Shown here piece by piece: positions 1-5,185 of a DNA stretch of 5,829 nt. This stretch comes from Acetobacteraceae bacterium (GTDB lineage: Bacteria > Pseudomonadota > Alphaproteobacteria > Acetobacterales > Acetobacteraceae), in contig JANXRT010000085.1 of NCBI GenBank assembly GCA_025356735.1, positions 1 through 5,829 on the forward strand. Direction: 5' to 3'. The notes under the pieces are model-generated. The model saw only the letters and a program-made list of their open reading frames with translations, searched no databases and had not been told where the DNA came from. Positions within the stretch are counted from its first letter, which is position 1. Every line of letters begins with the position of its first letter. The translations under genes were made by a program, and so were the position numbers.

Positions 1-255
1 CGTCTGGGTGCCCAGGGCATTCGGATCAACTGCGGTGGCCGCCTCGGTGGCGCCGAAATTGCTCGGACCGAGTGGTATCGCGAGGGCCGGGTGCCGTTGC
101 ACACGCTGCGCGCCGACATCGATTTCGGCGTGGCGACGGCAAAGACGACGTATGGCACCTGCGGGGTGAAGGTCTGGATCTTCAAGGGCGAGATCCTGAC
201 CAACGACCCGCTGGCCCAGGATCGCCGGGCGGCCGAGCAGGCTCCCCAGCGGTAA
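1..255 (+). CDS. rpsC: 30S ribosomal protein S3, C-terminal part (5' end outside window)
   Basis: The window opens inside this gene in frame 1. The last 84 codons are present and end at TAA 253-255. S3 sits at the mRNA entry side of the 30S head and contributes to the helicase activity there. The visible part is the S3 C-terminal domain: RLGAQGIRINCGGRLGGAEI, then ARTEWYREGRVPLHTLRADI, then a TTYGTCGVKVWIFKGEIL stretch. It matches the E. coli S3 wording closely, as recalled. The tail after GEIL is short and polar (TNDPLAQDRRAAEQAPQR). It lies 25 nt upstream of rplP, as expected in the S10 operon (rplV-rpsC-rplP-rpmC). The N-terminal KH domain must be upstream of the window. The identification is secure; only completeness is limited by the window edge. 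Confidence 0.98.
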   Translation, partial: RLGAQGIRINCGGRLGGAEIARTEWYREGRVPLHTLRADIDFGVATAKTTYGTCGVKVWIFKGEILTNDPLAQDRRAAEQAPQR

Positions 256-280
256 ATGACGCGCTAAGGATTTTTCGAAA

Positions 281-697
281 ATGATGTCTCCCAAGCGGAC
301 CAAGTACCGCAAGGCTCATAAAGGCCGTATCCACGGGCTTGCCAAAGGCGGCACGGCGCTGAATTTCGGCGCGTTCGGCCTCAAGGCATTGCAGCCGGAG
401 CGGATCACCGCGCGCCAGATCGAGAGCGCGCGCCGTGCGATCACCCGCGCCATGAAGCGCGCCGGGCGCGTGTGGATCCGGATTTTCCCGGATGTGCCAG
501 TCACGACGAAGCCGGCTGAGGTTCGCATGGGCTCCGGCAAGGGCAGCCCGGAATTTTGGGTGGCACGGGTCAAGCCGGGCCGCATCATGTTCGAGATTGA
601 TGGCGTGACGCCGGAACTGGCGCGTGAGGCGCTGACGCTGGGTGCCGCCAAGCTGCCGATCAAGACCAAGTTCATCCAGCGTATCGGAGATGCCTGA
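281..697 (+). CDS. rplP: 50S ribosomal protein L16
   Basis: L16 (138 aa) binds 23S rRNA near the A-site tRNA elbow and the peptidyl transferase centre. It is needed late in 50S assembly. The start MMSPKRTKYRKAHKGR parallels the family start MLQPKRTKFRKMHKGR, so the first of two tandem ATGs (281) is preferred over 284. AAGGA at 266-270 lies 10 nt upstream of it. The basic loop RMGSGKG (residues 82-88) is present. Arg82 is the counterpart of E. coli Arg81, which the oxygenase RoxA/YcfD hydroxylates there; whether this organism does so cannot be seen. The length is one or two residues above the E. coli protein, from a Gly insertion near residue 23 and a slightly different C terminus. The stop at 695-697 is one base from the rpmC start. 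Confidence 0.98.
   Translation: MMSPKRTKYRKAHKGRIHGLAKGGTALNFGAFGLKALQPERITARQIESARRAITRAMKRAGRVWIRIFPDVPVTTKPAEVRMGSGKGSPEFWVARVKPGRIMFEIDGVTPELAREALTLGAAKLPIKTKFIQRIGDA
686..690 (+). promoter_or_regulatory. Ribosome-binding site deciding the rpmC start
   Basis: GGAGA lies inside the last codons of rplP. It sits 8 nt before ATG 699 and directly against the alternative in-frame ATG at 690, so it supports 699 as the L29 start. Confidence 0.7.
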
Positions 698-698
698 G

Positions 699-920
699 AT
701 GGCGAAGTCGACCTTCACAAGGCCCGCGGACGTGCGGGCGAAAACTGGCGACCAGCTCGCGTCCGGCCTGCTCGATCTCCGCCGCGAGCAGTTCAACCTG
801 CGTTTTCAGCGGGCCACTGGCCAGCAGGAAGGCCAGGGCCGTATCAAGCAGGTGCGTCGTGAGATCGCCCGCGTGAAAACCATCCAGGCGGAGCAAGCCC
901 GCTCCGCCGTCAAGTCCTGA
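699..920 (+). CDS. rpmC: 50S ribosomal protein L29
   Basis: L29 (73 aa from ATG 699) is a two-helix protein at the peptide exit tunnel. Together with L23 it borders the docking site for SRP, trigger factor and SecY. The family core ADVRAKTGDQLASGLLDLRR, then EQFNLRFQRATGQ (ending at residue 42), then VRREIARVKTI is clear. The starts at 642 and 690 (MPEMAKST...) are in frame. I chose 699 because GGAGA at 686-690 gives about 8 nt spacing to 699, whereas the 690 ATG directly abuts that SD. The C terminus continues about 10 residues past ARVKTI (QAEQARSAVKS), slightly longer than the shortest homologues. The gene is separated from rplP by a single base, which suggests translational coupling. Confidence 0.96.
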   Translation: MAKSTFTRPADVRAKTGDQLASGLLDLRREQFNLRFQRATGQQEGQGRIKQVRREIARVKTIQAEQARSAVKS

Positions 921-933
921 GAGGAGTAGGGCG

Positions 934-1293
934 ATGCCAAGGCGCGTCCTGACCGGGCGAGTGACCAGCGACAAGATGGACAAGACGGTTACCGTCCTCG
1001 TCGATCGTCGCATCATGCACCCGTTGTACAAGAAGTTCATTCGGCGCTCGAAGAAATATGCGGCGCATGACGAGGTCAACCAGTGCGAGACCGGCGACAA
1101 GGTCCGCATCGAGGAATGCCGGCCGATCAGCAAGCGCAAGACCTGGATTGTGGTCGAGCGCAACGGCGATCGTGTCGCCGGCACCGAGGCGTTCCTCGGC
1201 AACGTTGCCGCCGACCAAGCCGAGCATGCGGCTGAACTCGCGGCGGCGGCGGCTCAGGCTTCGCCCGATCTCGCCGCTGGCGCTCAGGCGTAG
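934..1293 (+). CDS. rpsQ: 30S ribosomal protein S17 with long Ala-rich C-terminal tail
   Basis: S17 is a primary 16S rRNA-binding OB-fold protein that helps assemble the 30S body. The start MPRRVLTGRVTSDKMDKTVT is typical. GAGGAG at 921-926 stands 7 nt before the ATG. The S17 signature is complete at residues 54-66 (GDKVRIEECRPIS), followed by KRKTWIVVE ending at residue 75. The protein is 119 aa, against 84 in E. coli and about 76-85 in most homologues. Residues 76-119 form an extra tail rich in Ala with scattered Glu/Asp (for example AEHAAELAAAAAQA), predicted by eye to be helical. The tail is coded by GC-rich sequence with four GGC repeats at 1242-1253. The frame stays open to TAG 1291-1293, which overlaps the rplN SD, so the tail looks genuinely coded and not an artefact. 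Confidence 0.97.
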   Translation: MPRRVLTGRVTSDKMDKTVTVLVDRRIMHPLYKKFIRRSKKYAAHDEVNQCETGDKVRIEECRPISKRKTWIVVERNGDRVAGTEAFLGNVAADQAEHAAELAAAAAQASPDLAAGAQA

Positions 1294-1303
1294 GAAATAG
1301 AAG

Positions 1304-1672
1304 ATGATCATCGTTGAAACCAACCTTGAGGTCGCCGACAACTCCGGCGCCCGTCGCGTTCAGTGCATCAAGGTGCTTGGCGGATCGAAGCGTCGCGTGG
1401 CCTCGGTCGGCGACGTCATCGTGGTGTCGGTCAAGGAAGCGATCCCGCGTGGCAAGGTCAAGAAGGGCGACGTACACCAGGCCGTGGTGGTTCGCACAAG
1501 CTTCCCAGTGCGCCGGCCCGATGGCTCGGCGATCCGGTTCGACCGCAACGCGGCGGTGCTGATCAACAAGCAGCAGGAGCCGATCGGCACCCGCATCTTT
1601 GGCCCGGTGGTGCGCGAGCTGCGCGGCAAGAAGTTCATGAAGATCATCTCGCTCGCTCCCGAGGTGCTGTGA
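1304..1672 (+). CDS. rplN: 50S ribosomal protein L14
   Basis: L14 (122 aa, the canonical length) is a beta-barrel protein at the subunit interface. It contributes to bridges B5/B8 and is the binding partner of the silencing factor RsfS. It starts MIIVETNLEVADNSGARRVQ and carries CIKVLGGSKRRVASVGDVIV, VKEAIPRGKVKKGDVHQAVV and INKQQEPIGTRIFGPVVREL. It ends MKIISLAPEVL, the near-universal C terminus. It is one of the most conserved genes in the window and shows no oddities. Its SD is AGGAA at 1292-1296, sharing bases with the rpsQ stop codon. Its own stop TGA (1670-1672) overlaps the rplX ATG by one base (TGATG), a classic termination-reinitiation arrangement. Confidence 0.99.
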   Translation: MIIVETNLEVADNSGARRVQCIKVLGGSKRRVASVGDVIVVSVKEAIPRGKVKKGDVHQAVVVRTSFPVRRPDGSAIRFDRNAAVLINKQQEPIGTRIFGPVVRELRGKKFMKIISLAPEVL

Positions 1673-1992
1673 TGGCCGCGCGCATTCGCAAGGGCGACAC
1701 CGTCGTCGTCATCACCGGCACCGACAAGGGCCGCCGTGGCGAGGTGTTGAGCGTCATGCCGAAGGATGACCGTGCGGTGGTCCAGGGCGTGCGCATCGCC
1801 AAGCGTCACACCAAGCCGACTGGCATGGGCCAGCCTGGCGGCATCATTGAGCGTGAGGCGAGCATTCACTTGTCGAACCTGATGCTGATCGATCCGAAGT
1901 CCGAAAAGCCGACCAAGGTCGGGTTTCGGATGCTGGACGGCGGAAAGAAGGTTCGGGTCGCGCGGGTCACCGGCGACGTGATCGAGAGCTGA
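1672..1992 (+). CDS. rplX: 50S ribosomal protein L24
   Basis: L24 (106 aa) is an early 50S assembly protein that binds 23S rRNA domain I close to the tunnel exit. The N-terminal KOW/SH3-like barrel is visible at about residues 4-40: IRKGDTVVVITGTDKGRRGE, then VLSVMPKDDRAVVQGV. The central KRHTKP and GGIIEREASIHLSNLMLIDP segments follow, and the protein ends VGFRMLDGGKKVRVARVTGD plus VIES. The frame extends upstream inside rplN as far as 1363. I place the start at ATG 1672 because MAARIRKGD is the family start, GAGGTG at 1661-1666 is a reasonable SD at 5 nt, and the TGATG overlap couples it to L14. Length is normal for alphaproteobacterial L24. Confidence 0.97.
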   Translation: MAARIRKGDTVVVITGTDKGRRGEVLSVMPKDDRAVVQGVRIAKRHTKPTGMGQPGGIIEREASIHLSNLMLIDPKSEKPTKVGFRMLDGGKKVRVARVTGDVIES

Positions 1993-2005
1993 GGAAAAGA
2001 CCGTG
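1992..2005 (+). promoter_or_regulatory. SD and GTG start of rplE
   Basis: AGGA (1992-1995) overlaps the last base of the rplX stop and lies 7 nt before GTG 2003. This is the only non-ATG start I assign in the window. It may moderate L5 initiation, but that is inference. Confidence 0.65.
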
Positions 2006-2596
2006 AGCGAAACCGAAACCACGCGCGCCGTGCGCCTCACGCCGAGGATGCAGCAGCGCTACATGGACGAGATCCGGCCCAAGTTGCAGACCGACTTCGG
2101 CTACAAGAATCCGATGCAGGTGCCGAAGCTCGAGAAGATCGTTATCAACATGGGCGTCGGCGAGGCCGCCGGCGATCAGAAGAAGCTGGATGCGGCGGTC
2201 GCGGAGTTGACGTTGATCGCCGGCCAGCGTCCGGTGAAGACGGTGGCCAAGAAGGCGATCGCCGGCTTTAAGATCCGGGCTGGCCTGCCGATCGGCACCA
2301 AGGTAACGCTTCGGAAAACCCGCATGTACGAGTTCCTCGACCGGCTGGTGACCATCGCCATGCCGCGCGTACGCGACTTCCGCGGCATCACCGGCAAAGG
2401 GTTCGACGGCCGTGGCAACTTCGCCATGGGCCTCAAGGAACAGATCATCTTTCCAGAGATCGTCTACGACAAGGTCGATAGCATCCGCGGCATGGACATC
2501 GTGTTCGTGACGACCGCGAAGACCGATGCCGAGGCGAAGGCGCTGTTGAAGCTGTTCGACGTGCCGTTCGCGGCCGAGCCTGCCAAGGCGGCCTAG
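2003..2596 (+). CDS. rplE: 50S ribosomal protein L5 (GTG start)
   Basis: L5 (197 aa with this start) joins L18 and 5S rRNA in the central protuberance and contacts the P-site tRNA. The L5 signature LEKIVINMGVGEA is at residues 43-55. It is followed by GQRPVKTVAKKAIAGFKIRA, the segment RDFRGITGKGFDGRGNFAMG, and LKEQIIFPEIVYDKVDSIRG. I chose GTG 2003 because AGGA at 1992-1995 gives 7 nt spacing and the rplX gap becomes 10 nt. The first in-frame ATG (2048) would remove about 15 residues and has only a GAGG directly against it. The protein is somewhat longer than the usual 179-187 aa. The surplus lies at both ends: a polar N-terminal SETETTRAVR and a C-terminal FAAEPAKAA. TAG at 2594-2596 is followed by the largest gap in the window. 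Confidence 0.96.
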   Translation: MSETETTRAVRLTPRMQQRYMDEIRPKLQTDFGYKNPMQVPKLEKIVINMGVGEAAGDQKKLDAAVAELTLIAGQRPVKTVAKKAIAGFKIRAGLPIGTKVTLRKTRMYEFLDRLVTIAMPRVRDFRGITGKGFDGRGNFAMGLKEQIIFPEIVYDKVDSIRGMDIVFVTTAKTDAEAKALLKLFDVPFAAEPAKAA

Positions 2597-2610
2597 ACGC
2601 AGAACCAGGC

Positions 2611-2624
2611 GGCCCTTCGGGGCC
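2611..2624 (+). promoter_or_regulatory. GC hairpin with UUCG tetraloop, 14 nt after rplE
   Basis: GGCCC (2611-2615), TTCG (2616-2619) and GGGCC (2620-2624) form a perfect 5-bp stem capped by the exceptionally stable C(UUCG)G tetraloop. It is followed by TTGTGAAAAGAGTTTT. The four T residues begin 12 nt after the stem, too far and too few for a standard intrinsic terminator, and the operon continues downstream. More likely roles are a partial attenuator, a transcript-stability element, or part of the rpsN leader. Function is inference. Confidence 0.6.
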
Positions 2625-2640
2625 TTGTGAAAAGAGTTTT

Positions 2641-2675
2641 GGAACACCGCCGGGAATCGTCCCGGGACAGGTTCC
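2641..2675 (+). promoter_or_regulatory. Two-tier stem with internal loop directly upstream of the rpsN SD
   Basis: The outer stem is GGAAC (2641-2645) with GTTCC (2671-2675). An asymmetric internal loop follows: ACCG (2646-2649) opposite GACAG (2666-2670). The inner stem is CCGGGA (2650-2655) with TCCCGG (2660-2665), closed by loop ATCG. The structure ends one base before the SD GGAGG (2676-2680). The four U residues at 2637-2640 could extend the outer stem by pairing with GGAG through U-G, U-G, U-A and U-G, which would mask the SD. This stem-internal loop-stem form is what r-protein operators often look like, but no binding protein can be named from sequence alone. Confidence 0.6.
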
Positions 2676-2690
2676 GGAGGTAGGGACAGG

Positions 2691-2996
2691 ATGGCCAAGA
2701 CTTCTTCGGTCAACCGCAACACCAAGCGCGAGCGCATGGCGAAGCGGGACAAGGGCAAGCGCGGCGTGCTCAAGGCGATCGTCATGGACCGCACGCTGCC
2801 GGTCGAGGATCGCTTCAACGCGACGCTGAAGCTGGCCGAGTTGCCGCGCAACGGCGCCAAGGTCCGCATACGGCTGCGCTGCGCGCTGACCGGTCGGCCG
2901 CGCGCCAACTATCGAAAATTCAAGCTCAGCCGTATCGCGTTACGTGAGTTGGCCAGTTCCGGGCAGATCCCGGGCATGGTCAAGGCGAGCTGGTAG
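2691..2996 (+). CDS. rpsN: 30S ribosomal protein S14 (zinc-free, C- type)
   Basis: S14 (101 aa) sits in the 30S head near the A site and joins late with S3 and S10. It starts MAKTSSVNRNTKRERMAKRD and holds the conserved RLRCALTGRPRANYRKFKLS block (Cys64 to Pro70 is CALTGRP). It ends REL...GQIPGMVKASW. Length and sequence match the long S14 form without the CxxC-x(n)-CxxC zinc knuckle of the short 61-aa type; only one Cys is visible in the protein. So it should be zinc-independent. GGAGG at 2676-2680 stands 10 nt before the ATG, and a second AGG touches the ATG. The 94-nt upstream gap carries two hairpins, unlike the other tight junctions, so this gene and those after it may be separately tuned. 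TAG at 2994-2996 overlaps the rpsH SD. Confidence 0.98.
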   Translation: MAKTSSVNRNTKRERMAKRDKGKRGVLKAIVMDRTLPVEDRFNATLKLAELPRNGAKVRIRLRCALTGRPRANYRKFKLSRIALRELASSGQIPGMVKASW

Positions 2997-3005
2997 GAAC
3001 GGCAG

Positions 3006-3404
3006 ATGTCACTTTCCGACCCATTGGGCGACATGCTGACCCGCATCCGCAACGCGCAGCGCGCCCGTCACACGGCGTGCGTGGCGCCAGCCTCGAAGCT
3101 GCGCGCCCACGTGCTGGATGTTTTAAAGCGTGAGGGCTTCATCCGCGGTTTCGCCGCTGAGGAGCAGCGGCCGGGCGTAGCACTGCTGCGCATCGAGTTG
3201 AAATACAATGAGGGCGAGCCGGTGATCAAGGAGATCACCCGCGTCTCCAAGCCCGGCCGGCGGGTCTATTCGAAAATCCGCGAGCTGCCGCGGGTCTATG
3301 CCGGGTTGGGTATTTCCATTCTTTCCACGCCGCGTGGCGTGATGAGCGATGCTGAGGCCCGCGCCGCCAATGTCGGCGGCGAAGTCCTTTGCCGCGTATT
3401 CTGA
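3006..3404 (+). CDS. rpsH: 30S ribosomal protein S8
   Basis: S8 (132 aa) is a primary binder of 16S rRNA helix 21 and nucleates the 30S platform. In E. coli it is also the translational repressor of the spc operon, acting on the mRNA near the rplE start. The protein starts MSLSDPLGDMLTRIRNAQRA, has VLDVLKREGFIRGF, and the S8 signature STPRGVMSDAEAR at residues 107-119. It ends GGEVLCRVF, the family C terminus. AGGAA at 2995-2999, fused to the rpsN stop, lies 6 nt before the ATG. Whether S8 autoregulates here cannot be read directly. I found no convincing copy of the E. coli operator at rplX-rplE; the best structured candidate for any r-protein is in the rplE-rpsN gap. Confidence 0.98.
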   Translation: MSLSDPLGDMLTRIRNAQRARHTACVAPASKLRAHVLDVLKREGFIRGFAAEEQRPGVALLRIELKYNEGEPVIKEITRVSKPGRRVYSKIRELPRVYAGLGISILSTPRGVMSDAEARAANVGGEVLCRVF

Positions 3405-3417
3405 CGGGGGCACGGCA

Positions 3418-3951
3418 ATGTCACGCGTAGGCAAATATCCCGTTGAGATCCCGGCCGGCGTCCAGGTCGCGATCATCGGCCGGCGGCTGACCGCCAAGGG
3501 CAAGCTTGGCGAACTTGGACTCGACCTGACCGACCACATCGACGCGGCGGTCGAGGGCGACGTCGTTCGCGTCACTCCGCGCGGCAATGCGGCGCCGGCC
3601 CGCATGATGTGGGGCACCACGCGGTCGCTGGTCGCCAGCATGGTGCAGGGCGTGTCGGTTGGTTTCACCAAGTCGATGGAAATCACCGGCACCGGCTTTC
3701 GTGCCTCGGTGCAGGGTTCCAACTTAGTGATCAACCTCGGCTTCTCGCACGACGTGGTCTATCCGGTTCCCGCGGGGATCAAGATCACTTGTGAGAAGCC
3801 GACGGCGATCAAGGTCGAGGGCGTCGACAAGCGCCTGGTTGGCCAGGTGGCAGCGGAAATCCGGGCCTGGCGTCCGCCCGAGCCGTACAAGGGCAAAGGC
3901 GTGAAATATGACAACGAGGTTATCCTTCGTAAGGAAGGAAAGAAGAAGTGA
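3418..3951 (+). CDS. rplF: 50S ribosomal protein L6
   Basis: L6 (177 aa, the usual length) lies near the sarcin-ricin loop and the factor-binding site. It has the typical pair of related alpha/beta domains, roughly residues 1-82 and 83-177. It starts MSRVGKYPVEIPAGVQV, has TRSLVASMVQGVSVGFTKSM and EITGTGFRASVQGSNLVINL, and carries the L6 signature PEPYKGKGVKY at residues 154-164. The basic tail is EVILRKEGKKK. The frame continues upstream into rpsH, but ATG 3418 gives the family start. The SD is poor (a G run at 3406-3410), so initiation probably relies on coupling to rpsH, 13 nt upstream. The A/G-rich end of the gene contains two AGGA motifs (3932-3939) before a TGATG at 3949-3953, which opens the small frame described next. 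Confidence 0.98.
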   Translation: MSRVGKYPVEIPAGVQVAIIGRRLTAKGKLGELGLDLTDHIDAAVEGDVVRVTPRGNAAPARMMWGTTRSLVASMVQGVSVGFTKSMEITGTGFRASVQGSNLVINLGFSHDVVYPVPAGIKITCEKPTAIKVEGVDKRLVGQVAAEIRAWRPPEPYKGKGVKYDNEVILRKEGKKK

Positions 3952-3989
3952 TGGATTTTTCAGGCACTCGGGCGAACGATCATGGCTGA
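3951..3989 (+). other. 12-codon micro-ORF bridging rplF stop and rplR start
   Basis: ATG 3951-3953 overlaps the rplF stop in a TGATG. It opens a frame reading MDFSGTRANDHG and then TGA at 3987-3989, five bases after the rplR ATG begins (3982-3984). AGGAAGGAAAGAAG just upstream would serve as its SD. The rplR start has no recognisable SD of its own. A ribosome finishing this frame would stop on top of the rplR start, so it could act as a coupling leader. No function is suggested for the peptide itself, and chance occurrence is quite possible. Confidence 0.35.
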
Positions 3990-4344
3990 CAACAAGGGTT
4001 TGCAGGACCGCAGACGGGCGCGGTTGCGCTACCAATTGCGCCGCAAGTCGGGCGGGCGTCCGCGCCTGTCGGTGTTCCGGTCGGGCAAGAACATCTATGC
4101 CCAGGTCATCGACGATGCGGCTGGCCGGACGTTGGCCTCGGCCTCGACGCTCGACAAGGATCTCAAGGCCGGGCTGCGGCACGGCGCCGATAGGGACGCG
4201 GCGACCGCGGTCGGCAAGCTGGTTGCCGAGCGGGCGCTGGCCGCCGGCGTGACCGAGGTCGTGTTCGACCGCGGCTCGTATCTGTACCATGGCCGCGTCA
4301 AGGCGCTGGCCGAGGCTGCCCGCGAGGGCGGCCTGGCCTTCTAG
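3982..4344 (+). CDS. rplR: 50S ribosomal protein L18
   Basis: L18 (120 aa) binds 5S rRNA and, with L5, docks it in the central protuberance. The basic N terminus is QDRRRARLRYQLRRKSGGRP. It is followed by RLSVFRSGKNIYAQVIDDAA, then LVAERALAAGVTEVVFDRGS and YLYHGRVKALAEAAREGGLA with a final Phe, all standard L18 wording. Length is normal. Unlike its neighbours the gene has no clear SD: the 20 nt before ATG 3982 lack any AGGA or GGAG. The gap to rplF is 30 nt and is crossed by a micro-ORF, so coupled reinitiation is the likeliest route of translation. The TAG stop (4342-4344) is embedded in the rpsE SD. Confidence 0.98.
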   Translation: MADNKGLQDRRRARLRYQLRRKSGGRPRLSVFRSGKNIYAQVIDDAAGRTLASASTLDKDLKAGLRHGADRDAATAVGKLVAERALAAGVTEVVFDRGSYLYHGRVKALAEAAREGGLAF

Positions 4345-4353
4345 GAAAAACAT

Positions 4354-4962
4354 ATGGCACAGCATTCAAGGGACGGCGGTGGCCGTGGCGGCCGGGAACG
4401 CGATCGCGATCGCGACGGCGGCGATGACATCATTGACAAGCTGGTCACCATCAACCGCGTCGCCAAGGTGGTGAAGGGTGGGCGCCGGTTCGCTTTCGCC
4501 GCCCTGGTTGTGGTCGGGGACCAGAAAGGCCGCGTCGGCTACGGGGCCGGCAAGGCGCGAGAGGTTCCCGAGGCGATTCGCAAGGCCACCGAGCGCGCCA
4601 AGCGCAAGATGATCCGGGTGCCGATGAAGGAAGGCCGCACCCTGCATCACGATGTGGAAGGTGTTTTCGGCGCGGGGCACGTTGTACTGCGCTCGGCCGC
4701 GGCCGGCACTGGCATCATCGCCGGCGGCCCATTGCGCGCGGTATTCGAGACGCTGGGCATCGGCGATGTGGTGGCCAAGAGCCTCGGCAGCCGCAACCCG
4801 CACAACATGGTCAAGGCGACGTTCGCCGCCTTGACGCGGTGCGCGTCGCCAAGGTCGGTGGCGATCCGCCGCGGCAAAAAGGTTTCCGACTTGTTGGGCC
4901 GCCGCGATGCGCCGGATGCAGCCGGCGAGATGGCACAGGAGGGCGCGGATGCCGGAGCATGA
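4354..4962 (+). CDS. rpsE: 30S ribosomal protein S5
   Basis: S5 (202 aa) lines the mRNA entry channel. It acts in decoding fidelity and contacts the spectinomycin site. Residues 1-25 form a Gly/Arg/Asp-rich low-complexity tail (GGRGGRERDRDRDGG), coded partly by a repeated CGCGAT hexamer at 4399-4415. The dsRNA-binding-like N-terminal domain follows: DKLVTINRVAKVVKGGRRFA, where loop VKGGR (40-44) looks wild type for spectinomycin sensitivity. Next come GRVGYGAGKAREVPEAIRKA, then GTGIIAGGPLRAVFETLGIG (GIIAGG at 120-125) and SLGSRNPHNMVKATFAAL. Charged N-terminal tails and a C-terminal extension (here DAAGEMAQEGADAGA) are usual in alphaproteobacterial S5. AGGAAAAA from 4343 gives about 7 nt spacing. 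The 3' end overlaps rpmD by 14 nt. Confidence 0.98.
   Translation: MAQHSRDGGGRGGRERDRDRDGGDDIIDKLVTINRVAKVVKGGRRFAFAALVVVGDQKGRVGYGAGKAREVPEAIRKATERAKRKMIRVPMKEGRTLHHDVEGVFGAGHVVLRSAAAGTGIIAGGPLRAVFETLGIGDVVAKSLGSRNPHNMVKATFAALTRCASPRSVAIRRGKKVSDLLGRRDAPDAAGEMAQEGADAGA
4937..4942 (+). promoter_or_regulatory. Perfect SD (AGGAGG) deciding the rpmD start
   Basis: AGGAGG lies inside the rpsE coding sequence, 6 nt before ATG 4949. It is the strongest SD in the window and the main argument that the N-terminally extended form of L30 is the one made. Confidence 0.8.
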
Positions 4963-5185
4963 TTTGTCTGCCGCTCGCGCGCCGGAAGGTTCGGCGCTGC
5001 CGCGGAAGAAAGTACGCGTCACCCAGATCGCGTCGGGCCTGGGGCGCAAGCCCGGGCAGATCGAGACGTTGATCGGTTTGGGGCTGAACAAGATGCGGTC
5101 GGTGCGGGAGCTTGAGGACACACCCTCGGTTCGCGGCATGATCCGCAAGGTTGCTCATCTGCTGAGGGTCGAGGAACTGTCCTAG
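4949..5185 (+). CDS. rpmD: 50S ribosomal protein L30 with N-terminal extension
   Basis: L30 (78 aa from ATG 4949) is a small non-essential 50S protein of the ferredoxin-like fold. The core KVRVTQIASGLGRKPGQIET then LIGLGLNKMRSVRELEDTPS and VRGMIRKVAHLLRVEE is clear. Typical bacterial L30 is 58-65 aa and begins right before the VRVTQI strand. Here about 20 residues (MPEHDLSAARAPEGSALPRK) precede it. The start is well supported: a perfect AGGAGG at 4937-4942 sits 6 nt before ATG 4949, and there is no better start nearer the core. The frame is open further upstream to 4907 inside rpsE. The gene overlaps rpsE by 14 nt in a different frame, so the extension is coded partly by bases shared with the S5 tail. 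Confidence 0.95.
   Translation: MPEHDLSAARAPEGSALPRKKVRVTQIASGLGRKPGQIETLIGLGLNKMRSVRELEDTPSVRGMIRKVAHLLRVEELS

Noticed and set aside
256..267. Three-codon frame (ATG ACG CGC TAA) directly after the rpsC stop, ending in the rplP SD
   Set aside because: It is too short to distinguish from chance, and rplP has its own usable SD. Noted only as a faint parallel to the rplF-rplR micro-ORF.
272..281. TTTTCGAAAA palindrome touching the rplP start
   Set aside because: There is no room for a hairpin loop beyond a weak A/T stem, and an A/T stretch before a start codon is ordinary.
72..284. + strand open frame over the end of rpsC
   Set aside because: It is out of frame with the clear S3 coding sequence and shows only low-complexity Arg/Gly composition.
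1960..2060. E. coli-like S8 operator at the rplX-rplE junction
   Set aside because: Only a 4-bp TCAC/GTGA stem (1967-1970 with 1978-1981) is seen there, with no recognisable S8-type internal loop. A careful structural alignment could still find one.
2611..2640. UUCG hairpin followed by TTTT as a Rho-independent terminator after rplE
   Set aside because: The stem is only 5 bp, and the T run begins 12 nt after the stem and is only four long. The operon continues with essential genes and no visible new promoter.
1967..2908. Long open frame on the - strand (313 codons) across rplE, the gap and rpsN
   Set aside because: It lies antisense to two clear ribosomal-protein genes. Its Leu/Arg/Asp/His-rich translation is what GC-rich codon bias produces on the opposite strand, and no domain is recognisable. 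The other long - strand frames (182-796, 672-1202, 3724-4365, 4366-5148) are rejected for the same reason.
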